Source of the DNA: Aurantiacibacter sp. MUD11
GTDB taxonomy: Bacteria; Pseudomonadota; Alphaproteobacteria; Sphingomonadales; Sphingomonadaceae
NCBI RefSeq assembly: GCF_026967575.1
Contig: NZ_CP114054.1
Span: 1,736,001-1,800,000 of the forward strand
Reading direction: 5' to 3'
Length of the DNA: 64,000 bases
Shown in pieces: positions 45,135-54,219 of this stretch. The notes under the pieces are model-generated. The model had not been told where the DNA came from and made no database searches. It saw only the letters and a list, made by a program, of their open reading frames with translations. The number at the start of each line of letters is the position of its first letter. Position 1 is the first letter of the stretch. A program made the position numbers and the translations under genes.

Positions 45135-45625
45135 TGCTGTTCGCGCAGGGTGCGGGTGACCCTGACGACGATCTGGTCGGCCACTTCCTGCGCCAGGTTT
45201 TCCAGCGCGGTCTGCTCGGCGGCGATGGTGGCGAATTCGGAGCCGACCACATCGATACCCGCGTCCGAACCGGCGGTGGCGTCGATCAGGATGGTGGCGG
45301 TGGCGACATCGACCAGCTGGTAACGCGCGCGCAGGATGCGGCGTTCTCGGCCGATGGTGTCGTCGGTTAGCAGGCCGAGGCCTTCGACCTGGTCGTCCAG
45401 CACCACGTCGAGCCGGTAGCGAGTACCGCCTTCCGAAGTGCCTCGGCTGAGGCGGTCGGTCAGCGCATTGCGCACCAGCCAGCCGTCGCGGCCGGGAATG
45501 GCGGGCACTTCGATGGCGGCCAGTTCGCGGGCGACATGGCCGTCGCCGCCGCCTGCATAGATGGGCTGCAGGCCGCACCCAGAGAGCGACACAAGCGCCG
45601 CACAAAGGGCCAGAACCCGCATCAT
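45131..45625 (-). CDS. lptE: LPS-assembly lipoprotein LptE
   Basis: A 164-residue outer-membrane lipoprotein, partner and plug of Lpt[18 protein letters not shown] is the lipoprotein signal; GLQPIYAGG directly after the Cys is the hallmark of the family. Later [30 protein letters not shown] matches the C-terminal helix of LptE. The ATG overlaps the leuS stop (ATGA). Confidence 0.9.
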   Translation of the reverse strand: MMRVLALCAALVSLSGCGLQPIYAGGGDGHVARELAAIEVPAIPGRDGWLVRNALTDRLSRGTSEGGTRYRLDVVLDDQVEGLGLLTDDTIGRERRILRARYQLVDVATATILIDATAGSDAGIDVVGSEFATIAAEQTALENLAQEVADQIVVRVTRTLREQQ

Positions 45626-48141
45626 GTGACGATATTCACCAGCCTGCCGGGCACCACGATCACCTTGCGAATTTCCGCGCCATCGATCGAACGCTGGACC
45701 TTCTCGCTGGCAAGCGCAAGCGCTTCGAGGTCCTCTTTCGACGCATCGGCGGGTGCCTTCAGCGTATCGCGCAGCTTGCCCTTGTGCTGGACGGCGATGA
45801 TCACCTCGTCCTCCACCAGCATGGCTTCGTCGACTTCGGGCCAGACGGCTTCGGCCACCAGCCCTTTGCCGCCCATGGCCGCCCAGCCTTCTTCGGCAAG
45901 GTGTGGCATCATTGGCGAGGCCATCAGCAGCAGCGAACGAATAGCGTGGTTGCGATCGGCCGAGGGCCTGGCCTTCTCGGTGGCGCTGGTGAGTTCGTAG
46001 ATCCGCGCCACCGCCTTGTTGAAGGCCAGCGCCTCGATATCCTCGGCGACGGCGGCAATGGTCTGGTGCGTCTTGCGGGCCAAGTCCTTGTCTTCGCCCG
46101 AAGCACCCGCGTCGAACTGGCCGAACAGGCGCCACAGGCGCTGGACGAAGCGGCCGCAGCCCTCGATCCCGGCTTCGGACCACGGCAGGTCGCGTTCGGG
46201 CGGGCTGTCCGACAGCATGAACCAACGCACGGCGTCGGCGCCGTAGTCGCGGATGATGTCCTCCGGGTCGACAACGTTCTTCTTCGACTTGGACATCTTG
46301 ATGACCTTGCCGATCTGCACCGGCTGGCCGTCGGCCTTCAGCGTCGCGCCCTCGCCAGTACGCTCGACCTCGGCAGGGGTGTAATAGATTTCGCGCGGAC
46401 CATCCTTGCGGCTGTAGGTCTCGTGCGTGACCATGCCCTGCGTGAACAGGCTGGCGAACGGCTCCTTCACCTCCAGCTGGCCGACATGAGCCAGCGCGCG
46501 AGTCCAGAAGCGGGCGTAGAGCAGGTGCAGGATCGCATGCTCGATGCCGCCGATATACTGGCCTACCGGCATCCACTGCGCCACTTCGGCAGCGTCGAAG
46601 GGCTTGTCAGCCGGCTGGCTGGCGAAGCGTAGGAAATACCAGCTGGAATTGACGAAGGTGTCTAGCGTGTCGGTCTCGCGCCGGGCGGCGGCACCGCACT
46701 TCGGGCAATCGACATGCTTCCAGGTCGCGTGCCGTTCCAGCGGGTTGCCCGGCGTCTTGAAATCGACGTCCTCGGGCAGCTTCACCGGCAGCTGGTCCTT
46801 GGGCACCGGCACCACGCCGCAGGCATCGCAATGGATGAAGGGGATCGGCGTGCCCCAGTAACGCTGGCGCGACACGCCCCAGTCGCGCAGGCGCCAGACG
46901 GTGGTGCCCTTGCCCCAGCCGCCCTGCTCGGCGCGGGTGATGACCTCGTCCTTGGCGTCCTCGACGGCCATGCCGGAGAGGAAATCGGAATTGACGATCA
47001 CCCCGTCGCCAGCCTCGGCTTCGCCCGCGAACGGCTTGTCCGCTTCCTCGACCGAGGAGGCGACGACTCGCGGGATCGGCAGGCCGTACTTGGTGGCGAA
47101 TTCGAAGTCGCGCTGGTCGTGCCCCGGCACGGCCATGATCGCGCCGGTGCCGTAATCCATCAGCACGAAGTTGGCGATGTAGACCGGCAGCTCTTCGCCG
47201 GTGAACGGGTGCCTCGCGGTGATGCCGGTATCGAAGCCCAGCTTCTCGGCCGTTTCCAGCTCTGCCGCGGTGGTGCCGCCCTTCTTGCACAGCTCGATGA
47301 AGGCGCGCGCCTCCTCGCTGTCGGCCGCCACGCCGTGCGCCACCGGGTGGTCGGCAGCCACGGCGACGAAGCTGGCACCGAAGATGGTGTCGGGACGCGT
47401 GGTGTAGACCGGCAGCGTCTCACCGTTCGACAGGTCGAAGGCGAATTCCAGGCCCTGGCTCTTGCCGATCCAGTTGGCCTGCATCAGGCGCACCTTCTCC
47501 GGCCAGTCCTCCAGCGTGTCGAGGCCGGCCAGCAGGTCTTCGGCGAAGTCGGTGATCTTGAGGAACCACTGGTTGAGCTTGCGCTTCTCGACTTCCGCGC
47601 CGGAACGCCAGCCCTTGCCGTCGATCACCTGCTCGTTGGCGAGCACGGTCATGTCGACCGGGTCCCAGTTGACCTCGCTTTCCTTGCGATAGACGAGGCC
47701 CGCTTCGTAGAGGTCGATGAACTGCGCCTGCTCGTGGCCGTAGTAGTCCGGGTCGCAGGTGGCGAATTCGCGGCTCCAGTCGAGCGCGAAGCCGAGCTGC
47801 TTCAATTGCCCCTTCATCGTGGCGATGTTGTCGTAGGTCCAGCCGCCGGGGTGGACGCCCTTTTCCATCGCCGCGTTCTCGGCCGGCATGCCGAAGGCGT
47901 CCCAGCCCATCGGGTGCAGCACCTCGCGCCCGCGCATCTTGTGATAGCGCGCCAGCACGTCACCCATGGTGTAGTTGCGCACGTGGCCGATGTGGATGCG
48001 CCCGCTGGGATAGGGGAACATCTCCAGGACATAGGTCTTGGGCTTGTCGCTGCCGCTGTCGGCTTCGAAGCACTTGGCCTCGTCCCACGCGGCTTGCCAG
48101 CGACCATCGGCACTGGCCGGATCGAATCGTTCAGCAGTCAT
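45622..48141 (-). CDS. leuS: Leucyl-tRNA synthetase
   Basis: An 839-residue class I synthetase. [20 protein letters not shown] holds the HIGH motif, [17 protein letters not shown] the KMSKS loop, and [20 protein letters not shown] the editing-domain start. Length matches bacterial LeuRS without the archaeal-type insert. First gene of the leuS-lptE-holA operon. Confidence 0.97.
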   Translation of the reverse strand: MTAERFDPASADGRWQAAWDEAKCFEADSGSDKPKTYVLEMFPYPSGRIHIGHVRNYTMGDVLARYHKMRGREVLHPMGWDAFGMPAENAAMEKGVHPGGWTYDNIATMKGQLKQLGFALDWSREFATCDPDYYGHEQAQFIDLYEAGLVYRKESEVNWDPVDMTVLANEQVIDGKGWRSGAEVEKRKLNQWFLKITDFAEDLLAGLDTLEDWPEKVRLMQANWIGKSQGLEFAFDLSNGETLPVYTTRPDTIFGASFVAVAADHPVAHGVAADSEEARAFIELCKKGGTTAAELETAEKLGFDTGITARHPFTGEELPVYIANFVLMDYGTGAIMAVPGHDQRDFEFATKYGLPIPRVVASSVEEADKPFAGEAEAGDGVIVNSDFLSGMAVEDAKDEVITRAEQGGWGKGTTVWRLRDWGVSRQRYWGTPIPFIHCDACGVVPVPKDQLPVKLPEDVDFKTPGNPLERHATWKHVDCPKCGAAARRETDTLDTFVNSSWYFLRFASQPADKPFDAAEVAQWMPVGQYIGGIEHAILHLLYARFWTRALAHVGQLEVKEPFASLFTQGMVTHETYSRKDGPREIYYTPAEVERTGEGATLKADGQPVQIGKVIKMSKSKKNVVDPEDIIRDYGADAVRWFMLSDSPPERDLPWSEAGIEGCGRFVQRLWRLFGQFDAGASGEDKDLARKTHQTIAAVAEDIEALAFNKAVARIYELTSATEKARPSADRNHAIRSLLLMASPMMPHLAEEGWAAMGGKGLVAEAVWPEVDEAMLVEDEVIIAVQHKGKLRDTLKAPADASKEDLEALALASEKVQRSIDGAEIRKVIVVPGRLVNIVT

Positions 48142-48160
48142 GGCAGTCCCCTAAGGGAAG

Positions 48161-48622
48161 TTAGAGAACGGCGGAACGCCGCAGATCGCGGGCCTTGGTG
48201 AGGATGATGTCCTCGAGGCGCTGCAGCGTGGCGGCCTGCACCGGGGCTTCCACCCAGACGCCATTCTGCAGCACCTGCCGGCTGGCGGCGACGCGCAGCG
48301 CATCGGCGCGCAGGTCCTGATCGAGGATGGCGACCGAGACCTTCACCCGCTCGTTGGGATTGTCGGGATCTGCATACCAGTCCGTCACCAGCACGCCGCC
48401 GTTCGAATCCGCCTGCGTCAGCGGCATGAAGGACAGCGTCTCCAGGCTGGCGCGCCAGAGATAGGAGTTCACGCCGATGGCCGTGACGCGCGATGCGGCG
48501 AGGTCCGTCCGCAGCCGCTCGTCGTCACCGCCACCGCAGGCCGAAAGGGCGAAGGTGGCCATGCCGAGCATGGAAGCGCCAGCAATCTGGCGGGCAAAGG
48601 CGGGAACGGAAGAAAATGCCAT
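48161..48622 (-). CDS. DUF3576 lipoprotein
   Basis: A 153-residue exported protein. The N-terminal segment (about 1-30) ends ATFALSACGGGDD, a lipobox-like site. The core IGVNSYLWRASLETLSFMPL, GGVLVTDWYADPDNPNERVKV and a C-terminal DIILTKARDLRR match DUF3576, an alphaproteobacterial family of unknown function usually beside leuS. ATG 48622 has AGGA six bases upstream; ATG 48625 is next to it. Confidence 0.88.
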   Translation of the reverse strand: MAFSSVPAFARQIAGASMLGMATFALSACGGGDDERLRTDLAASRVTAIGVNSYLWRASLETLSFMPLTQADSNGGVLVTDWYADPDNPNERVKVSVAILDQDLRADALRVAASRQVLQNGVWVEAPVQAATLQRLEDIILTKARDLRRSAVL

Positions 48623-48943
48623 CATTGGTCCTGTAAACTCGAATGAAAGGCCGCAAGCCAGCCTTTGCAACGGGTGCCCTCTATAACGGGCATGTCGTCT
48701 GCGGCAAGGCGCAGCACATGCCTGCGCACAAAAGCGCCGAATCGGCGTGAACCCCTGCTTAATGCGCGGCGCCCCGGGGCGGGAGTCTGTGGACCGGCTG
48801 CAACAGTATGAAAATAAGGCGAAGGCGGAGATAGCATTGTCTGGAATTTGTCGTGGGCCGGGCGTAGCCCAATAGAGTCCGTTGCGACTCGCGAGATTCG
48901 GGGAACCACCTCGTTCAGCAAGAGTCCATCGGACAGGGAAGAA
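48623..48943. other. Divergent intergenic region without a gene
   Basis: About 320 bases between the DUF3576 gene and the next gene on the other strand. No protein or RNA gene is supported. It must contain promoters for both neighbours; GGGAAGAA just before 48944 is a ribosome-binding site. Confidence 0.45.
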
Positions 48944-49723
48944 ATGGGTGTCATGAGCAAGTTGCGCAAAGGATTGGCAGGAAAGGTGGCGCTTGGCGCG
49001 TCCGCCGCGCTGCTGGCCGTTGCCGTGCCGGGCACCGGCCTTGCCTTCGTGTCGCTGGATGGCGGCGCTGCCACCGAAACCGATAGCACCTTCATCGCCT
49101 TCACCCCGGCTGACGCCGATCCGCGCCTGGCCCGCTTCCTGGCGGAACGTGGCAGCGATGCGCGGATGATGCGCTTCACCCCGGCTGGCGTGGCTGCATC
49201 GCAAGCCGCGCGTTCGATTACGGTCGCCGTGCGGGTCGATCCGGAAACGGCCGATGCCCTTGCCGCGCGCTCGGTCATCGACGGGTCGCGCAAGAATGCA
49301 CCGGCTTCGGCGCTGCGCGTCACGCCCACCCGCTACAACCTCGGCCTGGCTCGCGGCTACAGCAGCTTCGCCCAGGCTCCGGCGGCCGCTGCCCCGGCCA
49401 GCTCGCGCCTGTCGCGCACCATTGCCCGGACGGAGATGCCGGACCTGGCCGATTTCACGCCCTCGCGGGGCGCCCAGCAGGAACCCAGCCGGTTCGCCGC
49501 GCGCATCGCGCTGGATGAAGATCGCACCGCCGACAATGCCGCGGTTTCGGGCGAGCGCCTGACCGACCAGATGCTGGACGTTACCGGCAGCTATTCGCTG
49601 ACGCGCAATCTCGATATCACCGCGGGTATCCGTTACGAGCAGGATCGCGACCTGTTGCCGGTTCCCAATATCGATCAGCAGGATAGCCAGGCCGTCTACA
49701 TCGGCACGCAGTTCCGCTTCTGA
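48944..49723 (+). CDS. Exported protein with C-terminal beta-rich segment, unknown
   Basis: A 259-residue protein with a signal-like N-terminus (KVALGASAALLAVAVPGTGLA). The middle is Ala- and Arg-rich. The last ~45 residues, LDVTGSYSLTRNLDITAGIR through YIGTQFRF, have alternating hydrophobic residues and end in Phe, as in outer-membrane beta-barrel strands. No catalytic motif is visible. It is preceded by GGGAAGAA and followed by a clear terminator, so it is its own transcript. Confidence 0.72.
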   Translation: MGVMSKLRKGLAGKVALGASAALLAVAVPGTGLAFVSLDGGAATETDSTFIAFTPADADPRLARFLAERGSDARMMRFTPAGVAASQAARSITVAVRVDPETADALAARSVIDGSRKNAPASALRVTPTRYNLGLARGYSSFAQAPAAAAPASSRLSRTIARTEMPDLADFTPSRGAQQEPSRFAARIALDEDRTADNAAVSGERLTDQMLDVTGSYSLTRNLDITAGIRYEQDRDLLPVPNIDQQDSQAVYIGTQFRF

Positions 49724-49751
49724 CCGGACGAGAAATCATTGCATCCCATGC

Positions 49752-49777
49752 ACCCCGCTTCGGCGGGGTTTTATTTT
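49752..49777 (+). terminator. Rho-independent terminator
   Basis: Stem CCCCGC (49753-49758) and GCGGGG (49763-49768) with a TTCG tetraloop, one extra A-T pair, then TTTTATTTT. It ends the transcript of the unknown exported protein and separates it from phbB. Confidence 0.9.
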
Positions 49778-49840
49778 GCGCAACACCCGTGCCTTCTTTA
49801 AGACTGAAGGCGACACGATTCCCCAACAGGAGATTTGGAA

Positions 49841-50563
49841 ATGGCACGCGTTGCAGTCGTTACCGGTGGCACCCGCGGCATTGGCCGCGCAATTTGTGAA
49901 GCCTTGCAGGCAGACGGCTTCAAGGTAGTCGCCAATTATGCCGGCAACGAAGAAAAGGCACGCGCCTTCACCCAGGAAACCGGCATCCCGACCTACAAGT
50001 TCGACGTGGGTGATCATGCCGCGACGCTGGCTGCCTGTCAGAAGATCGAGGAAGAGGTCGGCCCCATCGATGTGGTGGTCAACAATGCCGGCATTACCCG
50101 TGACGGCACGCTGCTGAAGATGAGCTACGAGGAGTGGGACGATGTCATGCGCACCAACCTCGGCGGCTGCTTCAACATGGCCAAGGCGACCTTCGCCGGC
50201 ATGAAGGAACGCAAGTGGGGCCGCATCATCAACATCGGCTCGATCAATGGCCAGGCGGGCCAGTACGGCCAGGTCAACTACGCCGCTGCCAAGAGCGGCA
50301 TCCACGGCTTCACCAAGGCGCTGGCGCAGGAAGGAGCGCGCTACGGCATCACCGTGAACGCCATCGCGCCGGGCTATATCGATACCGACATGGTCGCTGC
50401 CGTGCCGGAGAACGTGCTGGAGAAGATCGTCGCCAAGATCCCGGTCGGCCGCCTTGGTCAGGCCAGCGAAATCGCCCGCGGCGTCAGCTTCCTCGCTGCG
50501 GAAGAAGGGGCCTTCGTCACCGGCTCCACGCTGTCGATCAACGGCGGCCAGCACATGTATTGA
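49841..50563 (+). CDS. phbB: Acetoacetyl-CoA reductase
   Basis: A 240-residue short-chain dehydrogenase. VTGGTRGIGRAICEAL binds NADPH, NNAGITRDGTLLKMSYEEWD and YGQVNYAAAKSGIHGFTKAL hold the Ser-Tyr-Lys triad. The pattern matches PhbB rather than FabG, making (R)-3-hydroxybutyryl-CoA for polyhydroxybutyrate. ATG 49841 lies behind AGGAG. No thiolase or synthase gene is nearby. Confidence 0.9.
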   Translation: MARVAVVTGGTRGIGRAICEALQADGFKVVANYAGNEEKARAFTQETGIPTYKFDVGDHAATLAACQKIEEEVGPIDVVVNNAGITRDGTLLKMSYEEWDDVMRTNLGGCFNMAKATFAGMKERKWGRIINIGSINGQAGQYGQVNYAAAKSGIHGFTKALAQEGARYGITVNAIAPGYIDTDMVAAVPENVLEKIVAKIPVGRLGQASEIARGVSFLAAEEGAFVTGSTLSINGGQHMY

Positions 50564-50574
50564 CGGGGCGACCG

Positions 50575-50820
50575 GTGGGCGACCTCTACCACCCGCCGGT
50601 CAAGCGCTCGATCGAGATCGCCGGGCACAAGACCTCGATCAGTCTCGAACCGCTGTTCTGGGACCTGCTGCGCGACGCGGCGGAGCGCGCGTGCCTGCCG
50701 CTCAACGCGCTGGTCGCGCGCATCGATGCCGAACGGATCGAGGCCGAGCATCCGCCCGGCCTCGCAACTGCCATCAGGTTGTGGCTGGTCGCCGACCTGC
50801 GCCGGCGCACCGATCAGTAA
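50575..50820 (+). CDS. Ribbon-helix-helix domain protein (RHH_4 type)
   Basis: An 81-residue protein. SIEIAGHKTSISLEPLFWDLL gives the short beta strand and first helix of the RHH fold, and ACLPLNALVARIDAERI the second. This arrangement matches the RHH_4 family, common in alphaproteobacteria and presumed to bind DNA. The GTG at 50575 is 12 bases after the phbB stop, so it is probably in the same transcript. Confidence 0.75.
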   Translation: MGDLYHPPVKRSIEIAGHKTSISLEPLFWDLLRDAAERACLPLNALVARIDAERIEAEHPPGLATAIRLWLVADLRRRTDQ

Positions 50821-50829
50821 TTGGCCTGA

Positions 50830-51072
50830 TCAGTAATTGGCTGGCGGATCGCTGGCAGGGAAGCTCTCGTCGCCTTCCTCGTCCACCATGTCCCAGGTGT
50901 CCTTCGGCTTGTCGGCCATGGCCTCCGGCCCGGCATCGCGGATCTGCTGGAAGTTCTTGCCGCCGGCCTGGCCGGAGGCAAAGGCTTCATTCTGCTGCGG
51001 ACGGATCTTCTTCTCGTAAAAGCGGTAGCCCGCGTAACCGAGGGCACCGAGGGCTGCGAGTTTGAAAAGCAT
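50830..51072 (-). CDS. Small membrane-anchored protein, unknown
   Basis: An 80-residue protein with a short N-terminal hydrophobic stretch (MLFKLAALGALGYAGYRFY) and a charged tail ending in ESFPASDPPANY, a C-terminal motif shared by several small alphaproteobacterial proteins. Its ATG follows AGGAG. It converges on the RHH gene and is divergent from galU. Confidence 0.65.
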   Translation of the reverse strand: MLFKLAALGALGYAGYRFYEKKIRPQQNEAFASGQAGGKNFQQIRDAGPEAMADKPKDTWDMVDEEGDESFPASDPPANY

Positions 51073-51197
51073 GGGAGTGTGCTCCTTTCCTTCACCTCAC
51101 CAACGCGCAAGTGGCGGGAAAGTTCTGCAACAGTGCCAAAATCGGGCGTCCAATTGTTGTGGTTGACCCCAATCCTTCCGGTCTGCACACATCCATC

Positions 51198-52073
51198 ATG
51201 ACCACGCACAAACCGATCCGCAAAGCCGTGTTCCCCGTCGCGGGCCTCGGCACCCGCTTCCTGCCCGCCACCAAGGCCATTCCCAAGGAATTGCTGCCGA
51301 TCGTCGACCGCCCGCTGATCCAGTACGCGGTGGACGAGGCACGCGAAGCGGGGATTGAGCAGATGATCTTCGTCACCGGGCGCGGGAAGACCGCCATCGT
51401 CGAGCATTTCGACATGGCCTACGAGCTGGAAGCCACGATGCAGGAGCGCGGCAAGGACATGTCCGTGCTCGATGCCACGCGGGCGACGCCGGGCGACATC
51501 ATCACCGTGCGCCAGCAGGTCCCGCTCGGGCTCGGCCACGCGATCTGGTGCGCCCGCGCCATCGTGGGGGACGAGCCCTTCGCCATTCTCCTGCCTGACG
51601 AGATGATGGTGGGCGAGCCCGGCTGCATGGCGCAGATGGTGCAGGCCTACAACGAAGTCGGCGGCAACCTGATCTCGGTGCTGGAAGTGCCGCAGGAGGA
51701 AGTCTCCAGCTACGGCGTGATCGACCCGGGCGAGAGCAAGGGCGCGCTGACCGAGGTGAAAGGCCTGGTGGAGAAGCCGCCGGTGGCCGAGGCGCCGTCG
51801 AACAAGATCATCTCCGGCCGCTACATCCTGCAGCCCGAGGTGATGCGCACGCTGGAGAACCAGGGCAAGGGTGCCGGCGGCGAGATCCAGCTGACCGATG
51901 CCATGGCGCGGATGATCGGCAACCAGCCGTTCCACGCCGTCACCTTCAAGGGGCGCCGCTTCGACTGCGGCAGCAAGACCGGGTTCGTGGAAGCCACCCT
52001 GGCCCTGGCGCTGGAGCGCGAGGACATGGGCGAAGAGGTGCGCCGGATAGCAAAACGGCTGCTAGAGAACTAG
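51198..52073 (+). CDS. galU: UTP-glucose-1-phosphate uridylyltransferase
   Basis: A 291-residue enzyme making UDP-glucose, a precursor for envelope sugars. KAVFPVAGLGTRFLPATKAI is the nucleotide-binding signature; PKELLPIVDRPLIQYAVDEA and VEKPPVAEAPSNKIISGRYI follow. ATG 51198 gives the family length. It lies away from the polysaccharide locus, as often for shared precursors. Confidence 0.95.
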   Translation: MTTHKPIRKAVFPVAGLGTRFLPATKAIPKELLPIVDRPLIQYAVDEAREAGIEQMIFVTGRGKTAIVEHFDMAYELEATMQERGKDMSVLDATRATPGDIITVRQQVPLGLGHAIWCARAIVGDEPFAILLPDEMMVGEPGCMAQMVQAYNEVGGNLISVLEVPQEEVSSYGVIDPGESKGALTEVKGLVEKPPVAEAPSNKIISGRYILQPEVMRTLENQGKGAGGEIQLTDAMARMIGNQPFHAVTFKGRRFDCGSKTGFVEATLALALEREDMGEEVRRIAKRLLEN

Positions 52074-52109
52074 CAGCCGCCTATCCCGTCCAAAGGATAA
52101 TTGCCTAAC

Positions 52110-52784
52110 TTATTCGGGGCCGCCGCGCGCCGCGGTCGCGCTGTCTTCGGTCTCCAGGTCGGCGAACATGTAGGGCAGCGGGTTCACCGGCTCGTCCGCC
52201 ACGCGCACTTCGTAGTGCAGGTGCGGGCCGGTGGAACGACCGGTCGAACCGACATAGCCGATCAGGTCACCCTTCTCGACTTCGTCGCCCGGACGCACCG
52301 AGTAGCTCGACAGGTGGGCGTAGCGGGTTTCCAGCTCACCGCCGTGGCCGATCTGCACGTAGTTGCCGTAGCTGCCCCAGTACTGGGCCATCTCGACCAC
52401 GCCGTCAGCCGTGGCATAGACCGGCGTGCCGCGCGGGGCGGCAAGGTCGACACCGTTGTGACGGCGGCGCTGGCGCAGGATCGGATGATCGCGCATGCCA
52501 TAGCCGCTGGTGAGGCGCACGCCGTCGACCGGCATGCGCGACGGAACCGAAACGGCAACGCGCGGGGCCGGAGCGATATCGCCGGCAGCGGTCACGCGGC
52601 CGCCGTCTTCCAGATCTTCCCAACTGGCGAAGAGTTCGGTGAATTCGGCATCGTCGCCCATCAGCGGGGCATCGACCACGGTGCTGGTGTCGATCGCGCC
52701 GCTTTCGGGCGCCTCTTCCGCCACGGCCGGACTGGCGACAGCCATGGAGCCGATGGCGATAATGCTGGCGATCTTGACGAGCAT
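52110..52784 (-). CDS. M23 family peptidase (LytM domain)
   Basis: A 224-residue exported protein. Signal peptide about 1-22 (MLVKIASIIAIGSMAVASPA). The LytM domain has RRHNGVDLAAPRGTPVYATA with the first zinc His and Asp, and GPHLHYEVRV with the last His pair. Such proteins cut peptidoglycan crosslinks or act as inactive regulators; here the ligand residues appear complete. Confidence 0.9.
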   Translation of the reverse strand: MLVKIASIIAIGSMAVASPAVAEEAPESGAIDTSTVVDAPLMGDDAEFTELFASWEDLEDGGRVTAAGDIAPAPRVAVSVPSRMPVDGVRLTSGYGMRDHPILRQRRRHNGVDLAAPRGTPVYATADGVVEMAQYWGSYGNYVQIGHGGELETRYAHLSSYSVRPGDEVEKGDLIGYVGSTGRSTGPHLHYEVRVADEPVNPLPYMFADLETEDSATAARGGPE

Positions 52785-52934
52785 ACGATCCCTTTTTGCT
52801 TCTCGTCCGGCGCCCTCGGGAGCCTTCGTCAGTTCATTCTGCGTGGCCCCGTCCGGGCCATTCGCTTTGTCTGTGGAGATGGTCGGAACCTTCCGCCGTC
52901 TCGTGCATTTGTTGCGTATGCGGGGAAGTATTAA

Positions 52935-53732
52935 CTAGGCAATAGCCCCGTAGAATTCCCGCGACAGACCGGCTGCAAGACGCGCTGAGTCGTTGAACGG
53001 TGGTTTCAGCGCCCCGTGAAAGTGGCGTTTCACCAGCATTTTCCAGTGATTTTTCGGCTCCTTGCCGCGCTTGCGACAAAAAGCGTCGAAATGACTTGCG
53101 CCCGCTGCGACGTGACGGATTTCGTCGTCAAGGATTCTTTGCAGGATCGCCGCGCCGCGCTCATCCCCTTGTGATTTCACGCGTTCGAGCGTCGCCGGGG
53201 TCACGTCCAGCCCCCGCGCTTCCAGCACCATGGGCACCACGGCCAGCCGCGCGCCGACGTCGTACGCCGTCTCTTCGGCGGAACGCCACAGGCCGCCGTG
53301 CACCGGCAAGTCGCCATAGGCAGCGCCCTGATTCGCCAGGTGCCGCTCGATTACGGCGAAATGCATCGCTTCGTCCGCAGCGACGGAGAGGAAGTCGGCG
53401 ATGAACCCCTCGCCCATCTCGCCGCCGAATCGCCCGACCATGTCCAGTGCCAGGTCGATGGCGACGAATTCGATATGTGCGAGGCTGTGCCACAGGGCGA
53501 TGCGGTTGCGCGCTGAGCCGCCCTTGCCGCGCTTGGGCATCCGGCCCGGCGGCAGCACCTGCACCTCGTCCGGCCAGGCGGGGCGATCGGGCATGGCCAC
53601 GCTGAACCGGGTCGGCAGCTCGCCGCGCCGCCAGGCCCGCACCAGCGCGCGGGTCGCCTTCACCTTGCCGCGCTTGTCGCCGGTCAGCAGGGCGGCGCGA
53701 ATGGCCTGCGAGAGATCGTCACCCAAGGGCAC
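52935..53732 (-). CDS. DUF455 ferritin-like domain protein
   Basis: A 265-residue helical protein. HSLAHIEFVAIDLALDMVGR, SVAADEAMHFAVIERHL and RILDDEIRHVAAGASHF carry the repeated Glu and His residues of a di-iron ferritin-like bundle, matching DUF455. Function is unknown; it follows bcp after ten bases and is likely the third gene of glnE-bcp-DUF455. Confidence 0.87.
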   Translation of the reverse strand: MPLGDDLSQAIRAALLTGDKRGKVKATRALVRAWRRGELPTRFSVAMPDRPAWPDEVQVLPPGRMPKRGKGGSARNRIALWHSLAHIEFVAIDLALDMVGRFGGEMGEGFIADFLSVAADEAMHFAVIERHLANQGAAYGDLPVHGGLWRSAEETAYDVGARLAVVPMVLEARGLDVTPATLERVKSQGDERGAAILQRILDDEIRHVAAGASHFDAFCRKRGKEPKNHWKMLVKRHFHGALKPPFNDSARLAAGLSREFYGAIA

Positions 53733-53742
53733 TGAAGGGCAC

Positions 53743-54219
53743 CTAGAGCGCCTTGGCGGCTTCCAGCACCTCGGCCACGTGGCCCTTCACCTTCACCTTG
53801 CGCCAGACGCGCGCGATCCTGCCATCGGCATCGACCAGGTAGGTGGTGCGCACCATGCCCATGAAGGTCTTCCCGTACATCTTCTTCTCGGTCCAGATGC
53901 CCAGCGCATCGGACAAGCCATTCTCTTCCGGGTCGGAAGCCAGCGGCACGGTCAAGTCGTGCTTGGCGATGAACTTCTCGTGCCGCGCATAGGCATCCTT
54001 CGACACGCCCAGCAACGCGGCACCGGCCGCCTCGAAATCCGCCTTGGCCGCGCTGAATTCCACGTTCTCGGTGGTGCAGCCGGGCGTCATGTCCTTGGGG
54101 TAGAAGAACAGCACCAGCTTCTGTCCGCGGAAGTCCGAGGGCTTGATGGTGGCGCCATCGGCACCTTCCATCGCCACGTCGGGCATCATGTCGCCTTCGC
54201 CGGGAAGGTTGTCGCTCAT
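53743..54219 (-). CDS. bcp: Thiol peroxidase of the BCP/PrxQ type
   Basis: A 158-residue peroxiredoxin reducing hydroperoxides. VLFFYPKDMTPGCTTENVEF has the peroxidatic Cys48. The resolving Cys often found five residues later is absent (Val is there), so it is a one-Cys type or uses a distant partner. The ATG overlaps the glnE stop (TGATG). Confidence 0.92.
   Translation of the reverse strand: MSDNLPGEGDMMPDVAMEGADGATIKPSDFRGQKLVLFFYPKDMTPGCTTENVEFSAAKADFEAAGAALLGVSKDAYARHEKFIAKHDLTVPLASDPEENGLSDALGIWTEKKMYGKTFMGMVRTTYLVDADGRIARVWRKVKVKGHVAEVLEAAKAL

Noticed and set aside
46714..48201. 495-codon plus-strand frame opposite leuS
   Set aside because: It is antisense to a certain leuS gene and its sequence has the low-complexity, Arg/Val/Leu-rich look of a high-GC shadow.
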